DNA of 64,000 nt from CAVQCT01 sp964371785 (lineage in GTDB: Bacteria > Zixibacteria > MSB-5A5 > GN15 > FEB-12): the NCBI GenBank assembly GCA_964371785.1, contig CAYJOL010000010.1, forward strand, positions 62,001-126,000, given 5' to 3'. The translations under genes and the position numbers were made by a program. The notes under the pieces were generated by a model. The model searched no databases, was not told where the DNA came from, and was given only the letters and a program-made list of their open reading frames with translations. The first letter of the stretch is position 1, and each line of letters begins with the position of its first letter. Positions 24,811 through 33,339 of this stretch are shown here, one piece after another.

Positions 24811-27741
24811 CTATGCGTTTAGGTTTCTCAGATCGATACCGTACTGTTTTATTTTGAGTCGAAGGGTTGACTCTGGAATGCCGAGCAGTTCCGCGGCATG
24901 TTTCTTCACGCCATGTTTTTCGCGCAACGCCCGGATGATGAAGCGTCTCTCGTGATGCTCCAGATAATTATAGAGTGAGTAGTGCTCGTCGAACACGATA
25001 TCATCTGAGTTTTCCACTCTTCTGGCGATATCTTCGCTTTCGGCCCTGGTCGCGCGGCTGATCTTTCCGGAGACGATATCCTGAGTAATTTCCCTGTTAT
25101 CGCCGGCCAGCAGAACCAGTTTCTTGATTTCGTTTTCGAGTTCCCGCACGTTGCCCGGCCAGTCATAGGTCACCAGCATCTTGAGCAGTTCGGGTGACAC
25201 GGTTTTGCCGGTGCCGCTAAGGAAATGAGCGACCAGAAGAGGAATATCATCGCGCCGCTCGCGCAGGGCCGGCAGGCGGAAAGTAAGCGCCGACAGACGA
25301 TAGTAAAGATCCTGACGGAACAGACCCGCAGCCATCAGCTCTTTGAGGTCTTTGTTGGTAGCCGAAATAACCCGCACGTCGACCTTTCTGGGAACGGTCT
25401 CGCCCAATCGCACCAGCTCTTTTTCTTCGAGCACACGAAGCACTTTCGCCTGGATGTTCAGCGGCATGTCGCCGATCTCGTCGAGGAAGAATGTCCCGCC
25501 ATCCGCTTCTTCGAACAATCCCGCTTTCTCCCGATCCGCGCCGGTAAACGCACCCCGCTTGTAGCCGAACAGCTCAGATTCAAGGAGTGTTTCCGGCAGG
25601 GCGGCGCAATTCACCGAAATAAACCGCTTGTCCCTGCGATTCGAATTGTAATGAATCGCGCGGGCCACGACATCTTTGCCCGAACCGGTTTCACCTTCGA
25701 TTGAAACAGAGATATTCGAGTTTATTACCTGCCGCACCTGCGCCAGGATGTCCATCATATCGGAGTTCTGGGTAATGATATTCGGAAAAGCCGCTTTCTC
25801 TCGCAGTTGGTCTTTGAGTCGAAGATTATCTTCGAGAAGTCTACTCTTCTGGATTTCTGCCCACTTGAAAGCAATTATATCCGAGAACCCGACCGCAAAA
25901 TTCAGTTGAGTCTGATTAAACGGATTCAGCATGTTGTCGGGGCTCAGACGGTCTATGTACAGGTAGCTTGTGGTGCTGTCGCCCAGTTTGAAGGGCACAA
26001 CGATAACGCTGGCGACCACGTCGACCGACTCGGCAAAAAGACCATTAATAAACGGATCCCGACGACAATCCAGAATGAGTGTGGGCTTGGAGCGTGAGAT
26101 CTCCTCGCCCAGAAGATTCTGGAAAGTCTCAACAAACTTCTTCACCTGGTGGGGTGTCATCGAAAAGGTCGCGCCGATCGGCGAGTCCGCAAAATCAGGA
26201 GAATAGATAAGCGCCCGGTCGCCGTCTGTTCGTTTCAACAGGATGCCGAGAATATCGTCGAGCTTGCTGGCCGCAAGACTCGAAATCTCCGCCGGCGTGA
26301 TGAGATTACCGAAGACCTTGAATTCATTTTCCTGTGAAATGGAGAGCGCCACCGCCTGCTCCGAAAGCGATTTCAGGAAATTGTTCACCGCACGAACCTT
26401 GACCTTATCATCGAGCGAACTGAAAATCCGCTCCGCATGGCTGAGCTTTTTGAATCCGGTCGCAAGATCGCCCACCTGACAGGAGAATACGCCAGCTTTG
26501 AATTCGGTCTCGGCTACCCAGTAATCCAGGCCGAGTTCCTTGAACAGTTTCGCGGCTTCTTCCAAAGAGGACGCGATCTTGTCGGTTCTCGACGATTGTG
26601 AACGCATTTTGATGTCGGCCAACACCAGCAGCGACCGCGCCAGCTCCAGAGGGTCACCCACCTCGCGCAGCAGCTCGACGGCCTGATTGACGTACTCGAG
26701 GGCATCATCGAAATCGTTTCTAGCCGCGAAGATTTGCGCGATCACACGTTTGGCCAGGCCGATTTCAACTCTTTCACCAAGATGCAGCGACGCCTCAAGT
26801 CCCTTCTGGCCAAACCGCATAGCTTCATCGACATTGTCGAGCAACAGTTCCACTTCGGCCAGACGACGGACCGACTGCGATACAAGAGCCGAGTCAGGGG
26901 CCATCAACAAGCCGCGTTCGTAGGCATTGCTGAGGGTGGCTTTTGCTTTGTAGATGTCGCCCTTTTCGAGCGCCAACTCGCCCGCGTACTCAAGATAAAT
27001 GACTTTCTCGCGTTTGAGGCCAAGGCGGCTGATAATCTCAAGCGCATTGTCGAGTGATCTGGCTGAGAGAATAAATCTGCGCTGCCTCAACTGCAGAAAT
27101 CCAAGCGAAAGCAGGTTGATGGCCTGGGAGATCTCCTCGTTGTGAGCGCGATTGTACTCCAGAGTCTCAGAAAGCTCCGCCTCCGCTCTGGTCCAGTCAC
27201 CGACGTGGACGCGTATTCTTCCCATATTTCCGGTGATCTGGGCGAGCTTACGGTGATTATCGTGCACCATCGGCCGCGCGTCGTCAAGATATCCCACCGC
27301 GTCACGATAGTTACACCTGATATAGGAAATACGTCCGAGTTCGTTCAGAGCGTCGACCTGTCCAATTTCGTCTCCGCCGCGGCGGTAAGCGGCCAGGGCA
27401 TCGCGCGCACGAATTTCCGCGTTCTTGAGATCGCCGATCGCGGAATACGATTTGGAGAGAACCAGTTGAACGCGACCATAACGCTTATTTAGTGGGGAGT
27501 CAGCCAGGAATCTGGCGGCACGAAGGCCATCCTCGAGCGCACGTTTATAGTTGCTCTCGAAGTAGCTACCGTCGGCCCGCAGGGAGAGATACAGTCCGAG
27601 TTCGTAATCTTTTTCCCGAAAATCGTCCTCGGACAGCGTGGCCAGCTCGGCAACCGCATTCGCGTAATTGCGCTGGCGGAAGAGCTCTTCCAGGGCGAGC
27701 AGACGGTTATCAATAATGACTTTTGGCGAGGAAAGATTCAT
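24811..27741 (-). CDS. Sigma-54 activator with N-terminal TPR array and GAF domain
   Basis: The 976 residues read in order: about 11 TPR-like helix pairs (about 10-450), a GAF-like sensor (about 480-640), an AAA+ domain with Walker A GETGSGKDVVARAIHYNS (about 684), GAFTGA (about 732), the Walker B-like GGTFFLDEIGDM, and a Fis-type HTH at the end (about 935-976, HAAELLGIPESTLRLKIKQYGI). GAFTGA is the loop that contacts sigma-54. No phosphorylation receiver is present, so the signal probably comes through the TPR/GAF half, by protein or small-molecule binding. It could drive the sigma-54 promoter at 11416-11431. It follows the small secreted gene by 41 bp, probably on its message. Confidence 0.95.
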   Translation of the reverse strand: MNLSSPKVIIDNRLLALEELFRQRNYANAVAELATLSEDDFREKDYELGLYLSLRADGSYFESNYKRALEDGLRAARFLADSPLNKRYGRVQLVLSKSYSAIGDLKNAEIRARDALAAYRRGGDEIGQVDALNELGRISYIRCNYRDAVGYLDDARPMVHDNHRKLAQITGNMGRIRVHVGDWTRAEAELSETLEYNRAHNEEISQAINLLSLGFLQLRQRRFILSARSLDNALEIISRLGLKREKVIYLEYAGELALEKGDIYKAKATLSNAYERGLLMAPDSALVSQSVRRLAEVELLLDNVDEAMRFGQKGLEASLHLGERVEIGLAKRVIAQIFAARNDFDDALEYVNQAVELLREVGDPLELARSLLVLADIKMRSQSSRTDKIASSLEEAAKLFKELGLDYWVAETEFKAGVFSCQVGDLATGFKKLSHAERIFSSLDDKVKVRAVNNFLKSLSEQAVALSISQENEFKVFGNLITPAEISSLAASKLDDILGILLKRTDGDRALIYSPDFADSPIGATFSMTPHQVKKFVETFQNLLGEEISRSKPTLILDCRRDPFINGLFAESVDVVASVIVVPFKLGDSTTSYLYIDRLSPDNMLNPFNQTQLNFAVGFSDIIAFKWAEIQKSRLLEDNLRLKDQLREKAAFPNIITQNSDMMDILAQVRQVINSNISVSIEGETGSGKDVVARAIHYNSNRRDKRFISVNCAALPETLLESELFGYKRGAFTGADREKAGLFEEADGGTFFLDEIGDMPLNIQAKVLRVLEEKELVRLGETVPRKVDVRVISATNKDLKELMAAGLFRQDLYYRLSALTFRLPALRERRDDIPLLVAHFLSGTGKTVSPELLKMLVTYDWPGNVRELENEIKKLVLLAGDNREITQDIVSGKISRATRAESEDIARRVENSDDIVFDEHYSLYNYLEHHERRFIIRALREKHGVKKHAAELLGIPESTLRLKIKQYGIDLRNLNA

Positions 27742-27782
27742 TACTTGTCTACATTAATGTTTAGTCTATTCGCTCATATGCC

Positions 27783-28151
27783 TCAATCAACATATTTTCG
27801 AGCCAAGTTTCGATGGCTTTTCGCTTTATTCGCTTCTGCCCGGATCGAGGTCTGCGCCTGATTGGAGTTGGTATCTAACCAGTCTGCCACTTGCAGGGAG
27901 ACCGAGATCAGAAATGCGGTGAACAAATTGGATCCACCAGTCGATCCGCCAGGATTGGCGCCGGAACGCATTATCACCGCGCTCCCATTGGTATCGCCCG
28001 GAACGGTAGTTGAGTCGGAAGATGATCCCGATCCCTTACCTGATCCACCGTCGGCGTCCCATGGATTCTCGCTGGAAAAAACGGGCAAGGAGATAAAGCA
28101 GAGCACAGCCAACAACAGAATCGCCAGAGTCGCGGTTCTTGATCCTCTCAT
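27783..28151 (-). CDS. Small secreted Gly/Ser-rich protein of unknown function
   Basis: This 122-residue protein opens with a signal peptide (ATLAILLLAVLCFISLPVFS), then a Gly-, Ser- and Asp-rich linker (SENPWDADGGSGKGSGSSSD), a hydrophobic segment NLFTAFLISVSLQVADWL and a basic C-terminus. No family is recognisable. A GGAGG site 8 bp before the ATG and a consensus promoter 90 bp upstream argue that it is expressed. It sits directly ahead of the TPR sigma-54 activator with a 41-bp gap, so the two may be co-expressed, and it could be a surface peptide connected with that regulator. That link is only positional. Confidence 0.7.
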   Translation of the reverse strand: MRGSRTATLAILLLAVLCFISLPVFSSENPWDADGGSGKGSGSSSDSTTVPGDTNGSAVIMRSGANPGGSTGGSNLFTAFLISVSLQVADWLDTNSNQAQTSIRAEANKAKSHRNLARKYVD

Positions 28152-28219
28152 AGGCTTTGCCTCCTCAAAAAGACAGGATATTGAAAAGTCGTTTATGTCA
28201 ACACGAACCTATCGGCCAG

Positions 28220-28239
28220 ATGTACCTAGCCACGTACAT
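28220..28239 (-). promoter_or_regulatory. Possible operator: inverted repeat ATGTAC-N8-GTACAT
   Basis: A perfect 6-bp inverted repeat (ATGTAC ctagccac GTACAT) overlaps the -10 box at its upstream edge and covers the predicted start site of the promoter at 28238-28266. A repressor site is the simplest reading; no bound regulator can be named. Confidence 0.4.
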
Positions 28240-28266
28240 TATGCGATTTCGATGAGTTATTGTCAA
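28238..28266 (-). promoter_or_regulatory. Sigma-70 promoter of the small secreted protein and sigma-54 activator
   Basis: TTGACA (28261-28266), a 17-bp spacer and CATAAT (28238-28243) on the minus strand, about 87 bp before the ATG at 28151. It lies in the gap just past the DUF362 gene. Confidence 0.7.
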
Positions 28267-28295
28267 GAATATAATTAGATGGCGCATGTTCTGCG

Positions 28296-29414
28296 CTAAG
28301 AATGGAAAAATGTTCCGGCCAAATACGACGATTGGAGGCGTATCGCCTGCGACGGACAATTGGCCTGGCAACACCAGCAACGGACGCATAGCGGTTTATT
28401 GAAGCTGGGCACCCGTTTTCCCGGCTCAATGGCCATCGCCCTGGTCGGACAGACTGATACACATAATCCGCAGCTATCGCAATTACTGCTTTCCACTGAG
28501 GCCGTTACTTTGACCATCGGGGCGGCAAGATTCAGCAAAGCTGCCGGGAGATGTTCGGCCAGACCGGAATATTCATGTGAACCGAAGCTAACTTCTTCAA
28601 CAACAACAGAATCACCACTTATCTGGATACCCTCAAGCCGACCGATACCAAGACCGGCCTCCGATGCTAAGCCAATCACGGAATCCTCTCCGTGGTCGAG
28701 ACCAAAGACGGTAGCAACCACAGTGTCCAAGGCGACCCCATCAGTAGAACCACCTATGAAGCCGCCAAGTACCCCTGAGTGAACGTCGACGGAAGAAGCA
28801 TCGATAATGTTAAATTCCGGTGTGACGGCTGAGTAAATATCTACCAGCAGTCTGGCGATTCCCCGGGCGGAGAAATCCACTGCGTAAAGACGGCCCTTTT
28901 GGAACCCTGGGACAATGCCGAACATGTTGCCGATGGACCCGACAAATCCAGTCCAGCGATCGTACCGCAGACGGGGGAGATTGATAATCACGTCGGCTTC
29001 CAGCACTGCCTTGCTGATGTAATAGACTCTGGTATCGACGGCCACCGGTGAAGATCCTGCTTTTTCCAGGCTAACGAGACGAAAGTTGTAGCGCTTTGCG
29101 ATCTCCGAAAGACCGCTGGTTGCCCACAGAAGTTCTATCGGTACGGTAGGGAGAATCGGCGAATCCCCGATTAGAACCTTTGCGCCGCATTCCTGGGCGA
29201 GACGACCGACAATCCCAACCAACTCGGGTGAAGTTCTCTCCGCCACCACTGAATTGGAGATATCCGGCTTCAGCAGGACAGTGCATCCGGGACGAATCAC
29301 GTCGCTCAGTCCGCCCAGCGAGTCGACAAGCGAACGGACGACCTCTTCGTGTGCTGACTTGTTTCGTCCTGTCAGGTTGGCAAGGTGTACGGGCGGATGA
29401 AATGCTCTATTCAT
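28296..29414 (-). CDS. DUF362 protein with C-terminal dicluster ferredoxin domain
   Basis: The 372-residue protein has a DUF362 domain (about residues 35-300) containing VLLKPDISNS, VLIGDSP and NLPRLR, followed by a C-terminal ferredoxin-like part with CDSCGLCVSVCP and CVRCWCCQANCP. That gives two 4Fe-4S-type cysteine sets, the second with an extra Cys. DUF362 proteins are found with redox enzymes, but no reaction is established. It is the last gene of the envelope operon, 75 bp after the glycosyltransferase. A weak hairpin (GCGCA-TGTTC-TGCGC, 28282-28296) lies at its stop codon. Confidence 0.85.
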   Translation of the reverse strand: MNRAFHPPVHLANLTGRNKSAHEEVVRSLVDSLGGLSDVIRPGCTVLLKPDISNSVVAERTSPELVGIVGRLAQECGAKVLIGDSPILPTVPIELLWATSGLSEIAKRYNFRLVSLEKAGSSPVAVDTRVYYISKAVLEADVIINLPRLRYDRWTGFVGSIGNMFGIVPGFQKGRLYAVDFSARGIARLLVDIYSAVTPEFNIIDASSVDVHSGVLGGFIGGSTDGVALDTVVATVFGLDHGEDSVIGLASEAGLGIGRLEGIQISGDSVVVEEVSFGSHEYSGLAEHLPAALLNLAAPMVKVTASVESSNCDSCGLCVSVCPTRAMAIEPGKRVPSFNKPLCVRCWCCQANCPSQAIRLQSSYLAGTFFHS

Positions 29415-29489
29415 TATGGAATATACGTCAGGCTCGTGGTTTTGCGTTGGAATGAGTTTTTGACCGAACGGTATTGAATCTGCCTGAGA

Positions 29490-30533
29490 TCAGGCTACCT
29501 CGGCCAGAAGAGCAGCTATCTCGTCCATAACCATAGGCACCGTTATCCCCTTCATACACTGCATATTATTGTCGCCTTTGAGGGGACACTTATTTTTGAC
29601 GCAGCTTATACATTCGAGGCCGCTAAGGTACAGAAGACGTTTGCGGGCCGCCATAGGTGATGTTGACTTAGGGTCATCCGCCCCTGAGAGAACCACGATG
29701 GGAGTTCCGACTGCGGCGGCCAGATGAGCAGGTCCGGAATCGTTACCCACGAAAAATTTCGCCAATGAGAAGATCGAGGCGGCTTCACGAATGCTCGTCT
29801 TGCCGGCAAAGTTCTTGACAAACTTGGTCCCTGCCGCTTCGGCAAGCTCATCGCCCGCTTTTCGGTCTTCTTCCGTACCGGTGAGTACCACTCTAATGCC
29901 GTATGTCGCGACCATTTGCTTGATCAGCTCAACATAATTGGAGGAGCCCCAACGACGTGACTCGGCCACAGCTCGGAAGGCCACCACCGCGAATTCTTCA
30001 TCCTCGTCGATTTCAAACCCGCCCAGCAATTGGGTACCGTTCTGTACATCCTGATCGTTTAGAAACAGCTTCGGGCGCACGAATTCAAGACCGGCGCCGG
30101 AACCACGTCGGAGAAGATTGAAATAAAGTTCCGAGCGATGTTGTTCATTGAGCGGAGCCGGCAACGGCAGCGGCTTGGTCAACAGGAGGCGACGACCATC
30201 GGCGATGTATCCAATTCGCTCTTTCACACCGGCGAGCTTGAAGCTGGCGGCCGCACCGAACGATGGCGGCAAGATATAACCAATATCGAACTCCTTGTGC
30301 GCGATCATTTCCTTGATTTTCATTACCGCAATCAGGCCGTGAACATATTGTGAAGGTACCGTAATGATCTCATCGACAGAAGGGTTCGGGGCAAAGATCT
30401 GCGCAAGGTGAACCGGGGTGAGAAGAGTAATCGAGGCCCCGGGGTAGGCTTCCTGGGCTTCGCTGATCATGGGCAGGGCCATTATGCAGTCACCCAAATG
30501 ATTCGGAGTTCGAATTACAATTTTCTGGTTCAT
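29490..30533 (-). CDS. Glycosyltransferase family 9 (heptosyltransferase-like)
   Basis: This 347-residue GT-B enzyme opens with VIRTPNHLGDCIMALPMISEAQEAYP, the family's N-terminal signature (xxHLGDxxxxxP), and carries a nucleotide-sugar-side motif VGNDSGPAHLAAAVGTPIVVLSG (about residues 263-285). The last third has several cysteines (CISCVKNKCPLKGDNNMQCMKG), common in GT9 proteins. Such enzymes add heptose or related sugars to lipid A or core oligosaccharide. The ATG overlaps the tolC-like stop by 1 bp. Together with the acyltransferase, the operon deals with the outer-membrane surface. The donor sugar is unknown. Confidence 0.9.
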   Translation of the reverse strand: MNQKIVIRTPNHLGDCIMALPMISEAQEAYPGASITLLTPVHLAQIFAPNPSVDEIITVPSQYVHGLIAVMKIKEMIAHKEFDIGYILPPSFGAAASFKLAGVKERIGYIADGRRLLLTKPLPLPAPLNEQHRSELYFNLLRRGSGAGLEFVRPKLFLNDQDVQNGTQLLGGFEIDEDEEFAVVAFRAVAESRRWGSSNYVELIKQMVATYGIRVVLTGTEEDRKAGDELAEAAGTKFVKNFAGKTSIREAASIFSLAKFFVGNDSGPAHLAAAVGTPIVVLSGADDPKSTSPMAARKRLLYLSGLECISCVKNKCPLKGDNNMQCMKGITVPMVMDEIAALLAEVA

Positions 30534-32005
30534 CAGTCTGGATACTTGGTTTCAAGGTCTATCTTATCTAACAGATACTTCTTCAACTCTTCAATATATT
30601 TGTTTCGGGATTCCTGATAGGACACTGCGCTCTCAAGATACTCAATTTTGGAAATCTGGCCATCGTTCATGCGAAATTCGGCAATACCCAGATTCTTTTT
30701 GTTTATGGCTATCTGTTTGTCCAGTACATCCATTTTGCGGTAGCTGACATCAAGTCGATTTATCAAATTCACGATTTCCGCTTTGGCCGTCTTTCTGGCC
30801 CTGGTGTATTCGAGCTCGGATTTTTCCGCCGTCAGGCGCGCGGCCTTGATGGTCGCGCCGGTCGAACCGCCGTCCCACAACGGGAGCGTGAAATTGAGCG
30901 AAATACCCCAACTGTTGGTGTTGTTGCTCGCCTTGACATCCTCGACTTCGACATCGCCCCTGCCCAGCTGATAGTTTGCTTGAAAAGTTCCTGCCAGTCC
31001 ATGCGATGAAGCGGTGTAGTTGGCCGAGCGTTCCGCCTTGTTGTAGTTATACCTGGCTTTGAGTATAGGGGCCGACAATTCCCAGTTGTTTACAAGGGTT
31101 GTCTTCTCACGATCGGACAAATGACCACTCAGCGCGGGAATCGTGGGGTCAAGCGCTTCCGACGGGTCAAGGTCCAGTAAGAGTGCCAATTCCCGCTTTT
31201 TCTGGACTTGCTGATTCTCTTTATCGAACTGATCCAGTTCAGCATCGAGCTTGGCTGAGGAGGATTCCAGATAGGTTGCTTCAGCCAGGATACTATCGGC
31301 GAACTTGGAGGAATCGATCTGTTCCTGTAATTGGGCAGACTCGACATTGTCGTTGGAGATATCCAGTTCAATGGCCGACTGGATGACACCGAAATAAGCT
31401 TCGACAACTTCCTTTCTCAGACCCGCTTCAGCTTCCGCCCGAGCGATGCGAGCGATTTCAAGGTCATCTTTCCGATTGTTCAGCTGGTACTTTGGCTCAG
31501 ACGGCTTGAGAATCGGCTGCTCGAAACTAAAATCAAATACGCCCTGCTGGCTGATTTCGGTGACGTCCATCAAACCCTGGCTCGTGATAGGATATCGCGA
31601 CCGGGTCCGCCAGAGGTTGCCGGTGGCAGTCAGGTTTCCTCCGGTGATCAGACTCTGCTGGAGCTGGATGTACGTTTTGAAGTCGAGATCGGTGGTACGA
31701 ATCAATTGCTTCTGACTGAGGCCTCCAAAAAACCGGAAGGACTCATTCACGTTGTAGATCGGCGCATTGCCATTGATGGATATCTCGGGGATGTAGAAAT
31801 TGATTCGTTCGGCAAAGTAATTCTGCTGGGCAACTTCAAGATCTCCTTTGATGATCGAACCCCGGCTTGACTTGTTCACGGCCATATCCATCGCCTCATC
31901 CAGCGTCAATTCACGCGCCCAGACGGAGGAAATCGATTGTACGACGGCTGCGGTCACTAGGAGGAAGGCCGCAATGCGCCGCGGCCGATATACCGAAATG
32001 TGCAT
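30533..32005 (-). CDS. TolC-family outer-membrane efflux protein
   Basis: The 490-residue protein has a signal peptide (about 1-30, ending SVWARELTLDEAMDMAVNKS), then two long alpha-helical repeats with heptad character (ESAQLQEQIDSSKFADSILAE, LTAEKSELEYTRARKTAKAE) and beta segments in between (NSWGISLNFTLPLWDGGSTG). That is the TolC/OEP duplicated fold. It follows the permease by 32 bp and the adaptor is in the same operon, completing the outer arm of a MacAB-TolC-like tripartite exporter. Confidence 0.92.
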   Translation of the reverse strand: MHISVYRPRRIAAFLLVTAAVVQSISSVWARELTLDEAMDMAVNKSSRGSIIKGDLEVAQQNYFAERINFYIPEISINGNAPIYNVNESFRFFGGLSQKQLIRTTDLDFKTYIQLQQSLITGGNLTATGNLWRTRSRYPITSQGLMDVTEISQQGVFDFSFEQPILKPSEPKYQLNNRKDDLEIARIARAEAEAGLRKEVVEAYFGVIQSAIELDISNDNVESAQLQEQIDSSKFADSILAEATYLESSSAKLDAELDQFDKENQQVQKKRELALLLDLDPSEALDPTIPALSGHLSDREKTTLVNNWELSAPILKARYNYNKAERSANYTASSHGLAGTFQANYQLGRGDVEVEDVKASNNTNSWGISLNFTLPLWDGGSTGATIKAARLTAEKSELEYTRARKTAKAEIVNLINRLDVSYRKMDVLDKQIAINKKNLGIAEFRMNDGQISKIEYLESAVSYQESRNKYIEELKKYLLDKIDLETKYPD

Positions 32006-32037
32006 GTTTACCTCACACCTTGTCAGTCTTAAGCGGA

Positions 32038-33339
32038 CTATTCATACCTTAGAGAATCGATTACGTCTAATCTTGCGGCTTTGCGAGCCGGGTAAATGCC
32101 GAAGATAATCCCCACGCTCGCGGAGACACCGACCGCCAGCGCTATCGAATAAAATGAGACAATGGTCGGCCAGTCGGCGTAGTAGGAGATGACACGTGCC
32201 AGCACCAACCCGATAGTGATGCCCACGATACAGCCGATCAGGCAAATCGTCACCGCTTCAAAAAGGAACTGACGGAGAATATTGCGACGAGTCGCACCAA
32301 CTGCCCTGCGGATGCCGATTTCCCGGGTTCGCTCAAGCACCGTGGCCAGCATGATATTCATGATCCCGATGCCGCCGACAAGAAGTGAAATGCCGGCGAT
32401 CGCTCCCATGACAATATTGAAAATTCGCTGCGTCTTCTGCGATTGCCGAAGCAGCGACTCGGGAACCACGATCTCGTAATCCTCGACACCATAGTGACGG
32501 CGCTTAAGCAGTTGATCGACCAGTTTGGTCACCGCGGGCACGTATTTCAAGTCGGTCACCGTGAGCGTCAACTGGTCGATTTCGGGGATATTGTATTTCT
32601 GTTTGGGCTGTTCATCGTTGTTTCGCCAGCCCATGTTCTCGTTATCGGTGCTGACCACCCGGTCGAATTTCTTCAAGGCCGTGTTAAACGGGATGTAGAC
32701 ATCATCATTGAGATTCTTCAGTTCGAACCCCTCGACCTTCCCTCGCCCGATATATTTGTCGGCCATGACGCCTATCACAACGAAATTGAGATCGCCTATC
32801 CGAACGGTCTGCCCGACCGGGTCCTCGAATGCGAATAAAGATCGCTTGGCCCGGGCGCCAAGAACACAGACCTGGGAGAATCTTTCGTTATCCAGTTCGT
32901 CGATGAAACGGCCGCGTTCGACGTCAACCGAAGACGAGATGACGTACTGGGGAATTGTGGATACCACCCTGACGCTGGCTTCGTCGGATTTGTGATACAC
33001 CGTTTTGAAATTCTCGAAACGCTGCGGTACGATATTGCCGACCAGTTCCTTAAACTGCGTGATATTCTGGCCATCCTCGATCGTCAACCCCGGCGATTTG
33101 GCCAGCCCCAGATCAGAAGCCAGTTTGGTGTCGGGTATCTTGGCATTGATGATGATATTATTAATTCCGAGTATGGATATCTGCTTGAGAACTTCCTGCT
33201 TCGCTCCTTCGCCTATGGAAAGCATGGCGATAACCGCCCCCACGCCGAAAATAACACCGAGCATGGTAAGAAAACTACGAAGCTTGTGCGCCCACAGAGC
33301 ATCGAACGATATTTGCAGGGTCTCCCGATCGAGCATCAA
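32038..33339 (-). CDS. ABC transporter permease, MacB/FtsX type, without ATPase domain
   Basis: The 433-residue protein has an N-terminal amphipathic LDRETLQISFDALWAHKLRSF, the first helix MLGVIFGVGAVIAMLSIGEG, a MacB-type periplasmic domain (about 45-290) and three C-terminal helices around VMGAIAGISLLVGGIGIMNIMLATVLERTREIGIRRAVGA. No Walker A or signature motif is present, so the nucleotide-binding subunit is encoded elsewhere, unlike canonical MacB. It overlaps the adaptor stop by 4 bp and precedes TolC. Antibiotic, siderophore or lipoprotein export is possible for this architecture; the substrate cannot be told. Confidence 0.9.
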   Translation of the reverse strand: MMLDRETLQISFDALWAHKLRSFLTMLGVIFGVGAVIAMLSIGEGAKQEVLKQISILGINNIIINAKIPDTKLASDLGLAKSPGLTIEDGQNITQFKELVGNIVPQRFENFKTVYHKSDEASVRVVSTIPQYVISSSVDVERGRFIDELDNERFSQVCVLGARAKRSLFAFEDPVGQTVRIGDLNFVVIGVMADKYIGRGKVEGFELKNLNDDVYIPFNTALKKFDRVVSTDNENMGWRNNDEQPKQKYNIPEIDQLTLTVTDLKYVPAVTKLVDQLLKRRHYGVEDYEIVVPESLLRQSQKTQRIFNIVMGAIAGISLLVGGIGIMNIMLATVLERTREIGIRRAVGATRRNILRQFLFEAVTICLIGCIVGITIGLVLARVISYYADWPTIVSFYSIALAVGVSASVGIIFGIYPARKAARLDVIDSLRYE

